A stretch of DNA of 64,000 bases. Origin: Gaetbulibacter_A sp043876815. GTDB lineage: Bacteria; Bacteroidota; Bacteroidia; Flavobacteriales; Flavobacteriaceae. Below the pieces are notes generated by a model that did no database searches, was not told the origin of the DNA, and saw nothing but the letters and a program-made list of their open reading frames with translations. The position numbers and the translations under genes were made by a program. Numbering within the stretch: the first letter of the stretch is position 1; each line of letters starts with the position of its first letter. The stretch is taken from assembly GCF_043876815.1 (NCBI RefSeq), contig NZ_JBAWKA010000003.1, positions 387,985-451,984 of the forward strand, written 5' to 3'. Below are positions 1-8,603 of this stretch, in pieces.

Positions 1-89
1 TGAAAATTGAAGACGCCATGGTCGTTTCCAAATCCTATCCAACCTTTTGGGATGATATGGAAACCATCGGTATCAAATTAACCAAATAA
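1..89 (+). CDS. aroA: 3-phosphoshikimate 1-carboxyvinyltransferase (EPSP synthase), C-terminal end only
   Basis: The first 29 codons visible, read from base 3, end in SKSYPTFWDDMETIGIKLTK and a TAA stop. The pattern VxKSYPTFW is the usual C-terminus of EPSP synthase, which makes 5-enolpyruvylshikimate-3-phosphate in the shikimate pathway. From memory, aroA often sits just upstream of queA in flavobacteria, which supports the call. The rest of the gene lies outside the window. The identification rests on a short stretch, so it is likely but not certain. Confidence 0.7.
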   Translation, partial: KIEDAMVVSKSYPTFWDDMETIGIKLTK

Positions 90-104
90 TAATCACCTAA
101 TTAC

Positions 105-136
105 TTGACAACCCCTACCTTCAGATTGTATATTTG
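105..136 (+). promoter_or_regulatory. Bacteroidota-type promoter for queA
   Basis: TTG at 105-107 is followed after 21 bases by TATATTTG at 129-136, a full match to the TAnnTTTG -7 element of Bacteroidota. Transcription should start near 140, leaving an unusually long leader of about 130 bases before queA. Confidence 0.7.
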
Positions 137-167
137 CAACTTTCCTTTAAAAACTAAATAGAAACAG

Positions 168-259
168 ATGAAACCGATATATTTAAAATAAGCATTAAAC
201 TCTCAGAGGAATGGTTATTTTAAATTTAGAGGTTACATATGACCCTTAATAAACAATAA
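168..259 (+). other. queA leader with tiny open frames
   Basis: The leader holds three tiny frames: 7 codons from ATG 168, 12 codons from ATG 211 and 6 codons from ATG 239. The first shares the context aaacagATGaaa with the real queA start. The stretch from 228 resembles the core of a class I preQ1 aptamer (AGAGGTT then ACCC and an A-rich tail), but the stem has a mismatch. Any regulatory role is inference. Confidence 0.25.
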
Positions 260-269
260 ATATAAACAG

Positions 270-1319
270 ATGAAATTATCCAATTTTGGTTTCAATTTGC
301 CAGACGAGTTATTAGCGGAGTATCCATCCGAACACAGAGATGAAGCACGTTTAATGGTGTTAAACCGCAAAGACAAAACCATCGAACATAAATTATTCAA
401 GGACATCATCGACTATTTTGATGAAAATGATGTGCTTATTTTAAATAACACCAAGGTTTTTCCAGCCCGTTTATACGGAAATAAAGAAAAGACCGGTGCC
501 AGAATTGAGGTATTTTTATTGCGCGAGCTCAATCAGGAACAACGTTTATGGGATGTTCTTGTAGATCCTGCTCGTAAGATCCGAATTGGAAATAAACTCT
601 ATTTTGGAGAAGATGAAAATCTTGTGGCAGAAGTTATCGATAATACAACCTCTCGCGGACGTACGCTTCGTTTCTTATATGATGGGTCCTATACCGAATT
701 CCGTCGTAAATTAACTGAACTTGGCGAAACACCACTTCCAAAGTATATCAAACGTGCTGTAGAGCCGGAGGACGAAGAGCGTTACCAAACTATTTATGCT
801 AAAAACGAAGGAGCAGTAGCCGCACCAACTGCCGGATTACACTTCTCAAAACACCTTTTAAAACGTTTGGAGATCAAAGGCATTAATTTTGCCGAAGTAA
901 CCTTGCATGTTGGTTTAGGAACTTTCAACCCGGTAGAGGTAGAAGATCTGTCGAAGCACAAAATGGATAGCGAAGAGATCAGTATACGTCCGGAGGCTGT
1001 GAATATCGTCAATACAGGTATCAACAACAAAAAAAGGGTATGTGCCGTAGGAACAACTGTAATGCGCGCCATAGAATCAGCGGTTTCATCCAATGGCATG
1101 TTAAATGAAATGGAGGGCTGGACCAATAAATTCATCTTTCCACCATACGATTTTAGTATTGCCAACAGTATGATCACCAATTTCCACACACCAAAATCAA
1201 CGCTCCTCATGATGGTTTCGGCCTTCGCAGGACACGATTTTGTGAAGCATGCTTACGAAGAAGCAGTTAAAGAAAAATATAAATTCTACAGCTACGGCGA
1301 CGCCATGCTTATCATATAA
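270..1319 (+). CDS. queA: S-adenosylmethionine:tRNA ribosyltransferase-isomerase
   Basis: QueA transfers and rearranges the ribosyl group of S-adenosylmethionine onto 7-aminomethyl-7-deazaguanine in tRNA to give epoxyqueuosine, the second-last step of queuosine synthesis. The 349 residues match the usual family length. Family hallmarks are visible: the N-terminal LPDELLAEYPSEHRDEARL segment, GAVAAPTAGLHFS near residue 181, HVGLGTFNPV near 215, and the C-terminal TNFHTPKSTLLMMVSAFAG. The ATG start sits behind an A-rich stretch with no Shine-Dalgarno sequence. It follows aroA and has its own promoter and terminator, so it is probably a single-gene transcript. Confidence 0.97.
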   Translation: MKLSNFGFNLPDELLAEYPSEHRDEARLMVLNRKDKTIEHKLFKDIIDYFDENDVLILNNTKVFPARLYGNKEKTGARIEVFLLRELNQEQRLWDVLVDPARKIRIGNKLYFGEDENLVAEVIDNTTSRGRTLRFLYDGSYTEFRRKLTELGETPLPKYIKRAVEPEDEERYQTIYAKNEGAVAAPTAGLHFSKHLLKRLEIKGINFAEVTLHVGLGTFNPVEVEDLSKHKMDSEEISIRPEAVNIVNTGINNKKRVCAVGTTVMRAIESAVSSNGMLNEMEGWTNKFIFPPYDFSIANSMITNFHTPKSTLLMMVSAFAGHDFVKHAYEEAVKEKYKFYSYGDAMLII

Positions 1320-1324
1320 TCTCA

Positions 1325-1350
1325 AGCCCCGGTTATCGGGGCTTTTTTTT
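1325..1350 (+). terminator. Rho-independent terminator of queA
   Basis: A 7-bp stem AGCCCCG/CGGGGCT with loop GTTAT is followed by eight T residues, immediately after the queA stop. Confidence 0.92.
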
Positions 1351-1367
1351 ATTTCATATTTATTTTC

Positions 1368-1446
1368 AGGGCATTCCCCTGGCGGGTCGGGCTTTCGGCA
1401 GTCGCGCTTTTCAAGGCGCTCCAACAAAGCCTCAATCCCTAATGCA
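1368..1446. repeat. Intergenic structured element resembling a dispersed Bacteroidota repeat
   Basis: The segment starts AGGGCATTCCCCTGGCGGGT, continues with CGGGCTTTCGGCAGT and ends CTCAATCCCTAATGC. It is much richer in G+C than its surroundings and its ends carry GCATT and AATGC as inverted repeats. I recall close relatives (GGGCGTTCCCC..GGGTCGGGCTTTC..ATCCCTAACGC) scattered between genes in many Bacteroidota genomes. No reading frame fits it. Function unknown; recognition is from memory. Confidence 0.55.
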
Positions 1447-1511
1447 GCTTTTCAAAAAATAAACGGGCATATGCGCTAATCGAAAAAGCATTCACTATTT
1501 TTGCACTAATC

Positions 1512-2552
1512 ATGGAAACAAAGAAAAAAGACATACGTGCTTTAACCAAAGAGCAGCTTCGTGAATTTTTTGTATCGCAGGGCGATAAAGCCTTTCGTGG
1601 CAATCAGGTGTACGAGTGGCTCTGGCAAAAGGCAGCGCATAGTTTTGAGGATATGACCAATATCTCAAAAGAAACGCGCAGTATGTTAGAGGATCATTTT
1701 GTGATCAACCATATTCAGGTCGACACCATGCAGCGCAGTGCCGACGGTACGGTGAAAAATGCGGTACGGTTGCACGATAACCTCGTGGTTGAGTCCGTAC
1801 TAATTCCAACACCAAAACGCACTACAGCCTGTGTTTCCAGTCAGGTGGGGTGCAGTCTCGATTGCAAATTCTGCGCAACAGCACGATTGAAACGTATGCG
1901 TAATTTAAACCCTGATGAGATCTACGATCAAGTAGTTGCCATCGATAATGAAAGCCGTTTGTATTACGATCGACCCTTAACCAATATTGTTTTTATGGGT
2001 ATGGGCGAACCGCTGATGAATTACAATAACGTATTAAAGGCTATTGATAAAATCACATCTCCCGAGGGTTTAGGTATGTCGCCCAAGCGGATCACACTGT
2101 CGACTTCCGGTGTGCCGAAAATGATCAAAAAAATGGCTGATGATGGTGTAAAATTTAATTTGGCTGTGTCTTTACATTCTGCCATCGATGAAGTAAGAAC
2201 CCAGATCATGCCCTTCAATGCAACCTTTCCTTTAGACGACTTGCGGGAGTCGCTGGAATATTGGTATGCCAAGACTAAACGAAAGATCAGTTACGAATAT
2301 GTGGTTTGGAAAGGAATCAATGATACTCAGGAAGCTATTGATGCCTTTGTGAAATTCTGTAAATATGTGCCCTGTAAAGTCAATATCATCGAGTACAACC
2401 CTATTGATGATGGTGATTTTCAGCAGGCCTCGAACGAAGCACTGCAAAACTATATCGATACCCTGGAAAAAAACCGTATTGTGGTCAATGTTAGACGTAG
2501 TCGTGGAAAAGATATTGATGCCGCTTGTGGACAATTGGCAAATAAATCTTAA
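1512..2552 (+). CDS. rlmN: 23S rRNA (adenine2503-C2)/tRNA adenine37-C2 methyltransferase
   Basis: RlmN is a radical SAM enzyme that methylates C2 of A2503 in 23S rRNA and A37 in some tRNAs, which affects decoding accuracy. The 346-residue product has the CxxxCxxC iron-sulfur motif (C114, C118, C121 in VGCSLDCKFCATA), FMGMGEPLMNYNNV near residue 162, and the C-terminal DIDAACGQLA whose Cys339 is the methyl-carrying cysteine of the family. A TATTTTTG sequence ends only eight bases before the ATG; if it is the -7 element the mRNA is nearly leaderless, but no TTG element is visible upstream. Confidence 0.97.
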   Translation: METKKKDIRALTKEQLREFFVSQGDKAFRGNQVYEWLWQKAAHSFEDMTNISKETRSMLEDHFVINHIQVDTMQRSADGTVKNAVRLHDNLVVESVLIPTPKRTTACVSSQVGCSLDCKFCATARLKRMRNLNPDEIYDQVVAIDNESRLYYDRPLTNIVFMGMGEPLMNYNNVLKAIDKITSPEGLGMSPKRITLSTSGVPKMIKKMADDGVKFNLAVSLHSAIDEVRTQIMPFNATFPLDDLRESLEYWYAKTKRKISYEYVVWKGINDTQEAIDAFVKFCKYVPCKVNIIEYNPIDDGDFQQASNEALQNYIDTLEKNRIVVNVRRSRGKDIDAACGQLANKS

Positions 2553-2651
2553 ACTTGTAAAGTGTAATGAGCCTTAGCAAAACACTGGAAACAACTCAGA
2601 TGATTATTGGCGAATTACAACTGACTTACATAAAAAACAAAATTTGAACAG

Positions 2652-3626
2652 TTGAAAATTGTAGAGCAAATAAAGCAACCTATTGCCTTCGAAATGAATC
2701 TCTTTGAGAAGAAGTTTCAACTTTCGATGTCCAGTAAAGTAGCTCTTCTAAATCGTATTACGCATTATATCGTTAACCGAAAAGGAAAACAAATGCGTCC
2801 AATGTTCGTTTTTTTGGTGGCCAAAATTGTGTCTGGTGAAGTCAATGAACGCACCTATCGTGGGGCATCAGTTATCGAGCTCATTCACACAGCAACCCTG
2901 GTTCACGATGATGTTGTAGACGACAGTAACCGCAGACGTGGTTTTTTCTCGGTGAATGCCCTTTGGAAAAATAAGATCGCAGTACTGATAGGGGATTATT
3001 TACTGTCAAAAGGACTACTTCTTTCCATTGATAATAATGATTTTGATCTCCTTAAGATCATATCTGTGGCAGTACGTGAAATGAGTGAAGGCGAATTACT
3101 TCAAATTGAAAAAGCTCGAAAGTTAGATATCACTGAAGCTGTGTATTATGAGATCATCCGCCAAAAAACGGCCACGCTAATTGCGGCCTGTTGTAGTCTT
3201 GGGGCAGCCTCCGTAAAACCCGATTCAGAGCATGTTGAACGCATGCGGAAGTTTGGAGAGCTCATAGGTATGGCCTTTCAAATTAAAGATGACCTATTTG
3301 ATTATGGTGATGACCAGATTGGTAAACCTACCGGTATTGATATTAAAGAGCAAAAGTTAACATTGCCACTTATTTATGTCCTTAATGGGGCTGATAAAAA
3401 AGATAAGGACTGGCTCATTAATTCTATTAAAAATCATAATAAAGATGCCGATCGCGTAAAACAAGTTATTGCTTTTGTGAAGGAAAAAGGTGGACTGGAT
3501 TATGCTACTAAGTTGATGAAAGGCTATCAAATGGAAGCTTTGGAGATGCTGAAAACCTATCCGGAATCGGAATTTAAAACCTCTCTGGAATTGATGGTCA
3601 ATTATGTGATCGACCGAAAAAAGTAA
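2652..3626 (+). CDS. Polyprenyl synthetase (trans-long-chain isoprenyl diphosphate synthase)
   Basis: The 324-residue protein is a trans-isoprenyl diphosphate synthase, probably making the side chain of menaquinone. The first aspartate-rich motif is DDVVDD at residues 86-91 and the second is DDLFDYGDD near 216; GKQMRP near 45 and KTATLIAACC also fit. The TTG start is chosen because LKIVEQIKQPI is, from memory, the standard N-terminus of flavobacterial homologues; the next ATG is 14 codons in. It follows rlmN by about 100 bases and converges with the next gene. Chain length of the product cannot be read from the sequence. Confidence 0.93.
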   Translation: MKIVEQIKQPIAFEMNLFEKKFQLSMSSKVALLNRITHYIVNRKGKQMRPMFVFLVAKIVSGEVNERTYRGASVIELIHTATLVHDDVVDDSNRRRGFFSVNALWKNKIAVLIGDYLLSKGLLLSIDNNDFDLLKIISVAVREMSEGELLQIEKARKLDITEAVYYEIIRQKTATLIAACCSLGAASVKPDSEHVERMRKFGELIGMAFQIKDDLFDYGDDQIGKPTGIDIKEQKLTLPLIYVLNGADKKDKDWLINSIKNHNKDADRVKQVIAFVKEKGGLDYATKLMKGYQMEALEMLKTYPESEFKTSLELMVNYVIDRKK

Positions 3627-3635
3627 ATCTTAATT

Positions 3636-4598
3636 TTATTGCTGTTGCTGTTGCTGCTGTTGCATTTGTTGTAGGATCTCCTGATTTTTTCGAAAACTGT
3701 TCGAAATATTATCTTTTTCATTCACCGGAAATACAAGATTCTCATTGTTGTTTTTTACGGTACTCACCTTGACTTTTACAAATAAATCGTCTTGGACATT
3801 ACCTTTATAAACACCTTTTACAGGCGAGCAATCTTTATAGTCTCTTCCGGTTGCCAATTTTACATGATATTGATTCGCGATAGCATTGTTTGTAGGGTCG
3901 ATACCTAACCAACCATAAAAGGGAATATAAACTTCAATCCAGGCATGTGTGGCACCTTCACCACGCACATTATCATCACTGGGACAAATATAACCACTCA
4001 CATAACGTGCCGGAATGCCTAGCATTCGAACCATTTGCAGGAGAATATTCGTAAAATCCTGGCACACACCAGCTTTTAATTTCCAAACCAGATCCAGTTT
4101 GGAATCTACGGTAGTGATGCCCGACTTATATTCAAAATTTTTGTAAATGAACTCACAAAACTCTAAAGCTATTTTGTAGGGAGAAATGTTGTTGAGATCC
4201 TTAGAAGCGATCATATCCAAAATCTCAGGAGTTCCATCGAAAGTTTTGTATTTGAGAAAATCCATATACTCCGGGTCTTTTTTAAGGACCTTCAGGACCT
4301 TCCATTGCTCTTCAGCTGGAGCGCTATCCTCCGGAAAAATCTGTTCACTGGTTTCTACTTCAACCTCAGAAGAAATAGATAAAAAATTGTGCGGCACAAT
4401 GACCATAAATGAACCCACCGTATTATTGTAAAAATCCTTAAAGGTTTCAATAATTGGTTGATTGGTTACCTTAATAGTTTGGTTTATAACCTGTTGATAC
4501 GCATCTTCAATAGGGTACAACTTTATCTGGTTGGCCCCATCGATCACAAAGTCACTATACGTGTACTTAGTAAGATGTTTAATGTAAAACCTTGGCAT
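3636..4598 (-). CDS. Transglutaminase-like cysteine protease family protein with polyglutamine tail
   Basis: The N-terminal half (about 1-110) resembles the bacterial transglutaminase-like N-terminal domain. The catalytic core follows, with Cys179 in AGVCQDFTN, His218 in THAWIEVY and Asp234 in GIDPTNN, the normal transglutaminase triad. No signal peptide is seen, so it is likely cytoplasmic. It is the last gene of a reverse-strand trio with an alpha-E protein and a circularly permuted ATP-grasp, a conserved grouping suggesting peptide-bond making and breaking; the substrate is unknown. The tail is nearly all glutamine, encoded by a CAA/CAG repeat at the 3' end. Confidence 0.9.
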   Translation of the reverse strand: MPRFYIKHLTKYTYSDFVIDGANQIKLYPIEDAYQQVINQTIKVTNQPIIETFKDFYNNTVGSFMVIVPHNFLSISSEVEVETSEQIFPEDSAPAEEQWKVLKVLKKDPEYMDFLKYKTFDGTPEILDMIASKDLNNISPYKIALEFCEFIYKNFEYKSGITTVDSKLDLVWKLKAGVCQDFTNILLQMVRMLGIPARYVSGYICPSDDNVRGEGATHAWIEVYIPFYGWLGIDPTNNAIANQYHVKLATGRDYKDCSPVKGVYKGNVQDDLFVKVKVSTVKNNNENLVFPVNEKDNISNSFRKNQEILQQMQQQQQQQQ

Positions 4599-4603
4599 TT
4601 TAT

Positions 4604-5533
4604 TTATGAGTTGGCATGTGAAAAATACACCGTATTAATACTTAAAGATATATTTCTAATATCATCTTTTATACCCTGAATAAAGTTTTCCAAACCTTGT
4701 TCATTGATACTATCAATAGTAGTATATTTTATTGTACTTTCCAGCTTTCCGAGTAGAAATTCCAAATTATTTTTTTCAAGTTCCTGAATTTCAATTAATT
4801 TCTGAATATGGGTGTAAAGTTTATTAATGCAGTAATACACCGATCGAGGAAATAATTTATCCTGAAAGACCATGGTAATAACATGACTCTCAGTGAAGGC
4901 CGACTTATGTTTTTTCAAATACAATTGATAGCCACCTAACGAAAGGAGAAGGTTTTTCCAATAAAAGGTTTGTTCAAGGCGATCGGTTGTTTTTGAAATT
5001 TCAACCAATTTTATAGCGGTATAATCCGAGATCTGGATCACACGTTCTAAATATTTTCCCACATTCATAAAATAATAAGAGGGGCCGCGTTCTTGGGTAA
5101 GATCCATATTACCCTGATACATCATATGGTAGGATTTTAAGCGGTCTAAAAACAAAATGGGATCACCCTCTCGTAACTGCTGAGGTAATGTTTTATCTGT
5201 TAAGAACAAATAATAATTATTTATGCACAGCCAAAGTTCTCTGGAGATATGTTCCTGAACACTTCGAGCATTCTCTCTAGCTCGGGTTACAATATTGATA
5301 ATGGAATTACCGTGATCGATATTAAAAACCATGTAATCAATACATTCTATAGGATCTTCCGTAGTATATTTATTTTTGGGGTCATTATAATTTTTTATGA
5401 TGGGTGCCCAGGGAAATAATTCAGGAGAATCCTGATTGGCGTTAAAATTTAGTTTCAGTAAGTTAATAATACTGTTGCCGCGCTCCATGTAGCGGTCTAA
5501 CCAAATTAAATTATTTGCAACTCTACTTAACAT
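4604..5533 (-). CDS. Alpha-E domain-containing protein (DUF403)
   Basis: The N-terminus MLSRVANNLIWLDRYMERG is the typical start of alpha-E (DUF403) proteins, all-helical proteins of unknown biochemistry that accompany circularly permuted ATP-grasp and transglutaminase-like proteins. The ATG at that methionine is preferred to one 11 codons upstream, because the upstream start would overlap the preceding gene and adds non-family sequence. The predicted product is 309 residues, soluble, without signal peptide. It lies 17 bases after the ATP-grasp gene and 5 bases before the transglutaminase gene, so the three are almost certainly co-transcribed. Confidence 0.9.
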   Translation of the reverse strand: MLSRVANNLIWLDRYMERGNSIINLLKLNFNANQDSPELFPWAPIIKNYNDPKNKYTTEDPIECIDYMVFNIDHGNSIINIVTRARENARSVQEHISRELWLCINNYYLFLTDKTLPQQLREGDPILFLDRLKSYHMMYQGNMDLTQERGPSYYFMNVGKYLERVIQISDYTAIKLVEISKTTDRLEQTFYWKNLLLSLGGYQLYLKKHKSAFTESHVITMVFQDKLFPRSVYYCINKLYTHIQKLIEIQELEKNNLEFLLGKLESTIKYTTIDSINEQGLENFIQGIKDDIRNISLSINTVYFSHANS

Positions 5534-5550
5534 TATGTTTTTGTTTTTAA

Positions 5551-6993
5551 TTATTGAATAACCCAAGTGTCCTTACTGCCACCGCCTTGAGAACTGTTTA
5601 CAACCAATGAGCCTTTTTTCAAGGCCACACGAGTTAGTCCACCAGGGGTGATATCGATACCATCGCGACCCGTTAAAGCAAACGGACGCAGATCGACGCA
5701 TCTAGGGGATAATTTCCCATCAATACAACATGGCGCTGTAGAAAGTCTTAAAATGGGTTGGGCAATAAAATTGGTCGGATTTTTATCAACAGTTTTCAGG
5801 TAATCCTCAATTTCATCATCGGTGGCTTCATGTCCCATAAGCATTCCGTAGCCGCCACTGCCGTCGGTTTTTTTGATCACCATTTTACGAATGTTTTTAG
5901 TCACGTATTCGTAATCTTCGGGTTTGGCCAGTTGGTAGGTTTCAATATTCTTCAATATCGGCTCCTCATCCAAATAATATTTGATCATATCAGGAACATG
6001 TACATATATGGCTTTATCATCAGCTACACCGGTACCGGGTGCATTCACAATATTTACGTTGCCCTTTCGATAGGCGGCCATAATTCCGGCAACACCCAAA
6101 GTGCTTTCAGCTTTAAACTCCAGTGGATCCAGGTAATCATCGTCAACACGACGATAGATGACATCGACGCGTTTTAAACCATTGGTTGTTTTCATATAAA
6201 CGAAATGGTCTTTTACCAAAAGGTCACTTCCTTCCACCAATTCGATGCCCATCAGTCTGGCCAAAGTGGAGTGCTCGTAATACGCTGAGTTGTAAATTCC
6301 CGGGGTTAGTAATACAACATTAGGTTCTGCCTGATCGGAAAGTTCACTTAATTTTTTATAAAGCAAATTAGGATAATCTGAAACCGATCGAATTTCGTTT
6401 TTAGGTAAAATACCCGGATAAATTCGTTTTGAGATTTCGCGGTTTTCCAGCATGTAACTCACCCCTGAAGGTGTTCTTAAATTGTCTTCTAAAACATAAA
6501 ATTCTCCGTCGTTGTTTCGAATAAGATCAACGCCGGCAATATGTACATAAACATCATGAGGTACTTCTACACCAGCCATTTCACGTAGGTAATTCGGGCA
6601 TGAATAAATAAGGTCGGCAGGAATAATACCATCTTTTAATATAAATTGATCATGATAAATATCCTTAATAAACAGGTTCAGGGCCTTTAAACGCTGTTTT
6701 ATACCTCGATCTATTTTGTCCCATTCTTTAGATGTAATAATTCTGGGAATAATATCAAATGGAAATATTTTTTCAATACCCTGCTCGTCATTGTACACGG
6801 TAAAGGTTACTCCTTGACTCATAAATAATTGCCTAGTGAGTTCTTCTTTTTTATAAAGACTCTCTGGAGAGGTTGCTTTTAAATAATTATTTATAATATC
6901 GTATTGAGAACGTATTTTTGAATGGTTATCATACATCTCATCCCAGGTTTCTGGAAGTAAGCTGTATGATGAAAATAAGTGGTCACTAGCCAT
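5551..6993 (-). CDS. Circularly permuted ATP-grasp type 2 protein
   Basis: A 480-residue protein of the circularly permuted ATP-grasp family (DUF404/DUF407). Visible family blocks are GVTFTVYNDEQGIEKIFPFD near 75, REMAGVEVPHDVYVHIAGVD near 138, VVLLTPGIYNSAYYEHSTLA near 225, and the C-terminal nucleotide-binding part with GSGGYGMLMG and SLVVNSSQGGGSKDTWV. The family is thought to form amide bonds using ATP, probably with the alpha-E and transglutaminase-like partners encoded just downstream; no product is known to me. First gene of the reverse-strand trio, with about 220 bases upstream shared with the divergent sigma factor gene. Confidence 0.92.
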   Translation of the reverse strand: MASDHLFSSYSLLPETWDEMYDNHSKIRSQYDIINNYLKATSPESLYKKEELTRQLFMSQGVTFTVYNDEQGIEKIFPFDIIPRIITSKEWDKIDRGIKQRLKALNLFIKDIYHDQFILKDGIIPADLIYSCPNYLREMAGVEVPHDVYVHIAGVDLIRNNDGEFYVLEDNLRTPSGVSYMLENREISKRIYPGILPKNEIRSVSDYPNLLYKKLSELSDQAEPNVVLLTPGIYNSAYYEHSTLARLMGIELVEGSDLLVKDHFVYMKTTNGLKRVDVIYRRVDDDYLDPLEFKAESTLGVAGIMAAYRKGNVNIVNAPGTGVADDKAIYVHVPDMIKYYLDEEPILKNIETYQLAKPEDYEYVTKNIRKMVIKKTDGSGGYGMLMGHEATDDEIEDYLKTVDKNPTNFIAQPILRLSTAPCCIDGKLSPRCVDLRPFALTGRDGIDITPGGLTRVALKKGSLVVNSSQGGGSKDTWVIQ

Positions 6994-7215
6994 AAATGCT
7001 CTTTTGAGGAAATATAAAGATAATTTAAATTAAATTCAATTAATTAGGCCTTTTAAAAGAAATAATTTAGTGGTTATTAAAATTTACTGATAATTATTAC
7101 TAATTCAGATTAAAAAACCTTCATTCTTTATGGGGACAATAATTTTTTAAAGGTTTAATTTTATCTTCAGGCAACCTTTTTAATAAAATTTGCGTCTATA
7201 CTAATAGAAAGTAAA

Positions 7216-7794
7216 ATGAAATCATTTTTGAAAGTCATAACACTCAATAATAACGAAAAGGCGCTTATTCAAAAAGCTCAAAAAAATAATCGTGAGGCTC
7301 AGCACCGTTTGTATGAGTTGTATGCTCCAAAAATGCTGAGTGTTTGCCGATACTACATTAATGATTTACAGAATGCTGAGGATGTTATGCTTTCTGGGTT
7401 TTTTAAAGTATTTACCAATTTAAAACATTTTAAAGGTGAAGGAAGTTTTGAGGGCTGGATTAGAAAAATTATGGTTCGCGAAGCAATTTCATTCTTGCGA
7501 CAGCAAAAAAAAATGGAGTTTTCCATTGAAGATCATGTTATAAAAGGTGAAACCGTGAATAACATTGCCACGTCCATGGAGGTGGCCGATATTCAAAATG
7601 CTATTGATACCTTGCCTGAAGGGTATAAAACGGTTTTTGTTCTCTATGCCGTAGAAGGGTATAAGCATCATGAGATAGCAGCTTTGTTGAATATCACAGA
7701 GGGAACTTCAAAATCACAACTGTTTAAAGCACGAAAATTGCTTCAGGGTAAACTTGAGGCACAAGATAAAATGGCGAATTATGGAACAAAATAA
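7216..7794 (+). CDS. RNA polymerase sigma factor, sigma-70 family (ECF type)
   Basis: The 192-residue product has ECF sigma architecture: region 2 (about 25-95) with LYELYAPKMLSVCRYYINDL, AEDVMLSGFFKVF and FEGWIRKIMVREAISFLR, then region 4 (about 120-175) with LPEGYKTVFVLYAVEGYKHH and the helix-turn-helix EIAALLNITEGTSKSQLFKA. It directs RNA polymerase to a specific promoter set, unknown here. It overlaps the next gene, which encodes a membrane protein of anti-sigma type, so the pair probably forms a sigma/anti-sigma switch. Similar pairs are common in Bacteroidota. Confidence 0.93.
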   Translation: MKSFLKVITLNNNEKALIQKAQKNNREAQHRLYELYAPKMLSVCRYYINDLQNAEDVMLSGFFKVFTNLKHFKGEGSFEGWIRKIMVREAISFLRQQKKMEFSIEDHVIKGETVNNIATSMEVADIQNAIDTLPEGYKTVFVLYAVEGYKHHEIAALLNITEGTSKSQLFKARKLLQGKLEAQDKMANYGTK

Positions 7795-8551
7795 GTTTGA
7801 TACAGCAATAAAATCCAACATGGAAAAGCGCAGGCTTAAACCATCTGAGGGATTATGGGATAAATTATCAGAACGTTTGGATGCGGTTGAAGACCCTAAA
7901 AAGAAAAACTCTTATTGGTGGTTGGGGATTGCCGCAAGTTTTGTAGGTATTCTACTGGTAGTGTTCCAGTTTTACAAAGCCGATTCAACGGAGGTACTTC
8001 ATGAAACAAACACACCGGGTATCGTAAACACACCAAAGGGTCCAACCGAGAATAAAGATGGTTTTGAAAAACAAGGCATAATCACGGAAGTTGAAAAGAA
8101 TAAGGAGGCTTTGGTTTCTACGGAACCTGACATACAAGTGGAAAACCAAGTTGTGATTAAAGAAAAATCCTTGGTGAATCAAGAAACCAATGTGGTTGCG
8201 AATTCCCAGGATATCGAAACTGTTTCAGGTGAGGAACGAACATTTAATAGCACTGAAGATATGAAGTCCTTTGAGGACCAAAAAATTAAGGACATTGTAA
8301 ATAACGTTCATGCTGTGGCGCAAAATAATCAGGAAGTCACAGAGGCTTATATCGATTCTTTATTACTGGCTGCAGAAAAGGATATTCTACGACAAAAATT
8401 CTTAAATGAATATCAAGGCCGTGTTAATGCAGAAGCTTTATTGGCCGATGTGGAGTCTGAGTTAGATGAATCCTTCCGTACAAAAGTCTTCGAAGCTGTA
8501 AAATCAAGTTTCAATTCGGTTAAAACGGCCGTGGCGAATAGAAATAATTAA
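7781..8551 (+). CDS. Probable anti-sigma factor, single-pass membrane protein
   Basis: The start MEQNKFDTAIKSNMEKRRLK overlaps the sigma gene by 14 bases, a sign of translational coupling, and is preferred to an ATG nine codons upstream. The 256-residue product has a basic cytoplasmic N-terminus of about 50 residues, one membrane span (WWLGIAASFVGILLVVFQFY) near residue 55, and a long acidic periplasmic part with a charged helical C-terminus. No zinc anti-sigma motif is visible. Position and topology suggest it holds the sigma factor at the membrane; this is inference, as the sequence itself is not strongly family-specific. Confidence 0.65.
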   Translation: MEQNKFDTAIKSNMEKRRLKPSEGLWDKLSERLDAVEDPKKKNSYWWLGIAASFVGILLVVFQFYKADSTEVLHETNTPGIVNTPKGPTENKDGFEKQGIITEVEKNKEALVSTEPDIQVENQVVIKEKSLVNQETNVVANSQDIETVSGEERTFNSTEDMKSFEDQKIKDIVNNVHAVAQNNQEVTEAYIDSLLLAAEKDILRQKFLNEYQGRVNAEALLADVESELDESFRTKVFEAVKSSFNSVKTAVANRNN

Positions 8552-8603
8552 TTATCAATCAAATCAATAATCATTCATTAGAAACATCAAAAAACGAACA
8601 ATC

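Noticed and set aside
228..262. Class I preQ1 riboswitch in the queA leader
   Set aside because: The aptamer stem has a mismatch and the downstream pseudoknot partner is unclear; kept only as a lead.
1496..1503. TATTTTTG as the rlmN -7 element
   Set aside because: It lies only eight bases before the ATG and has no TTG element upstream; possible but not supported enough for a feature.
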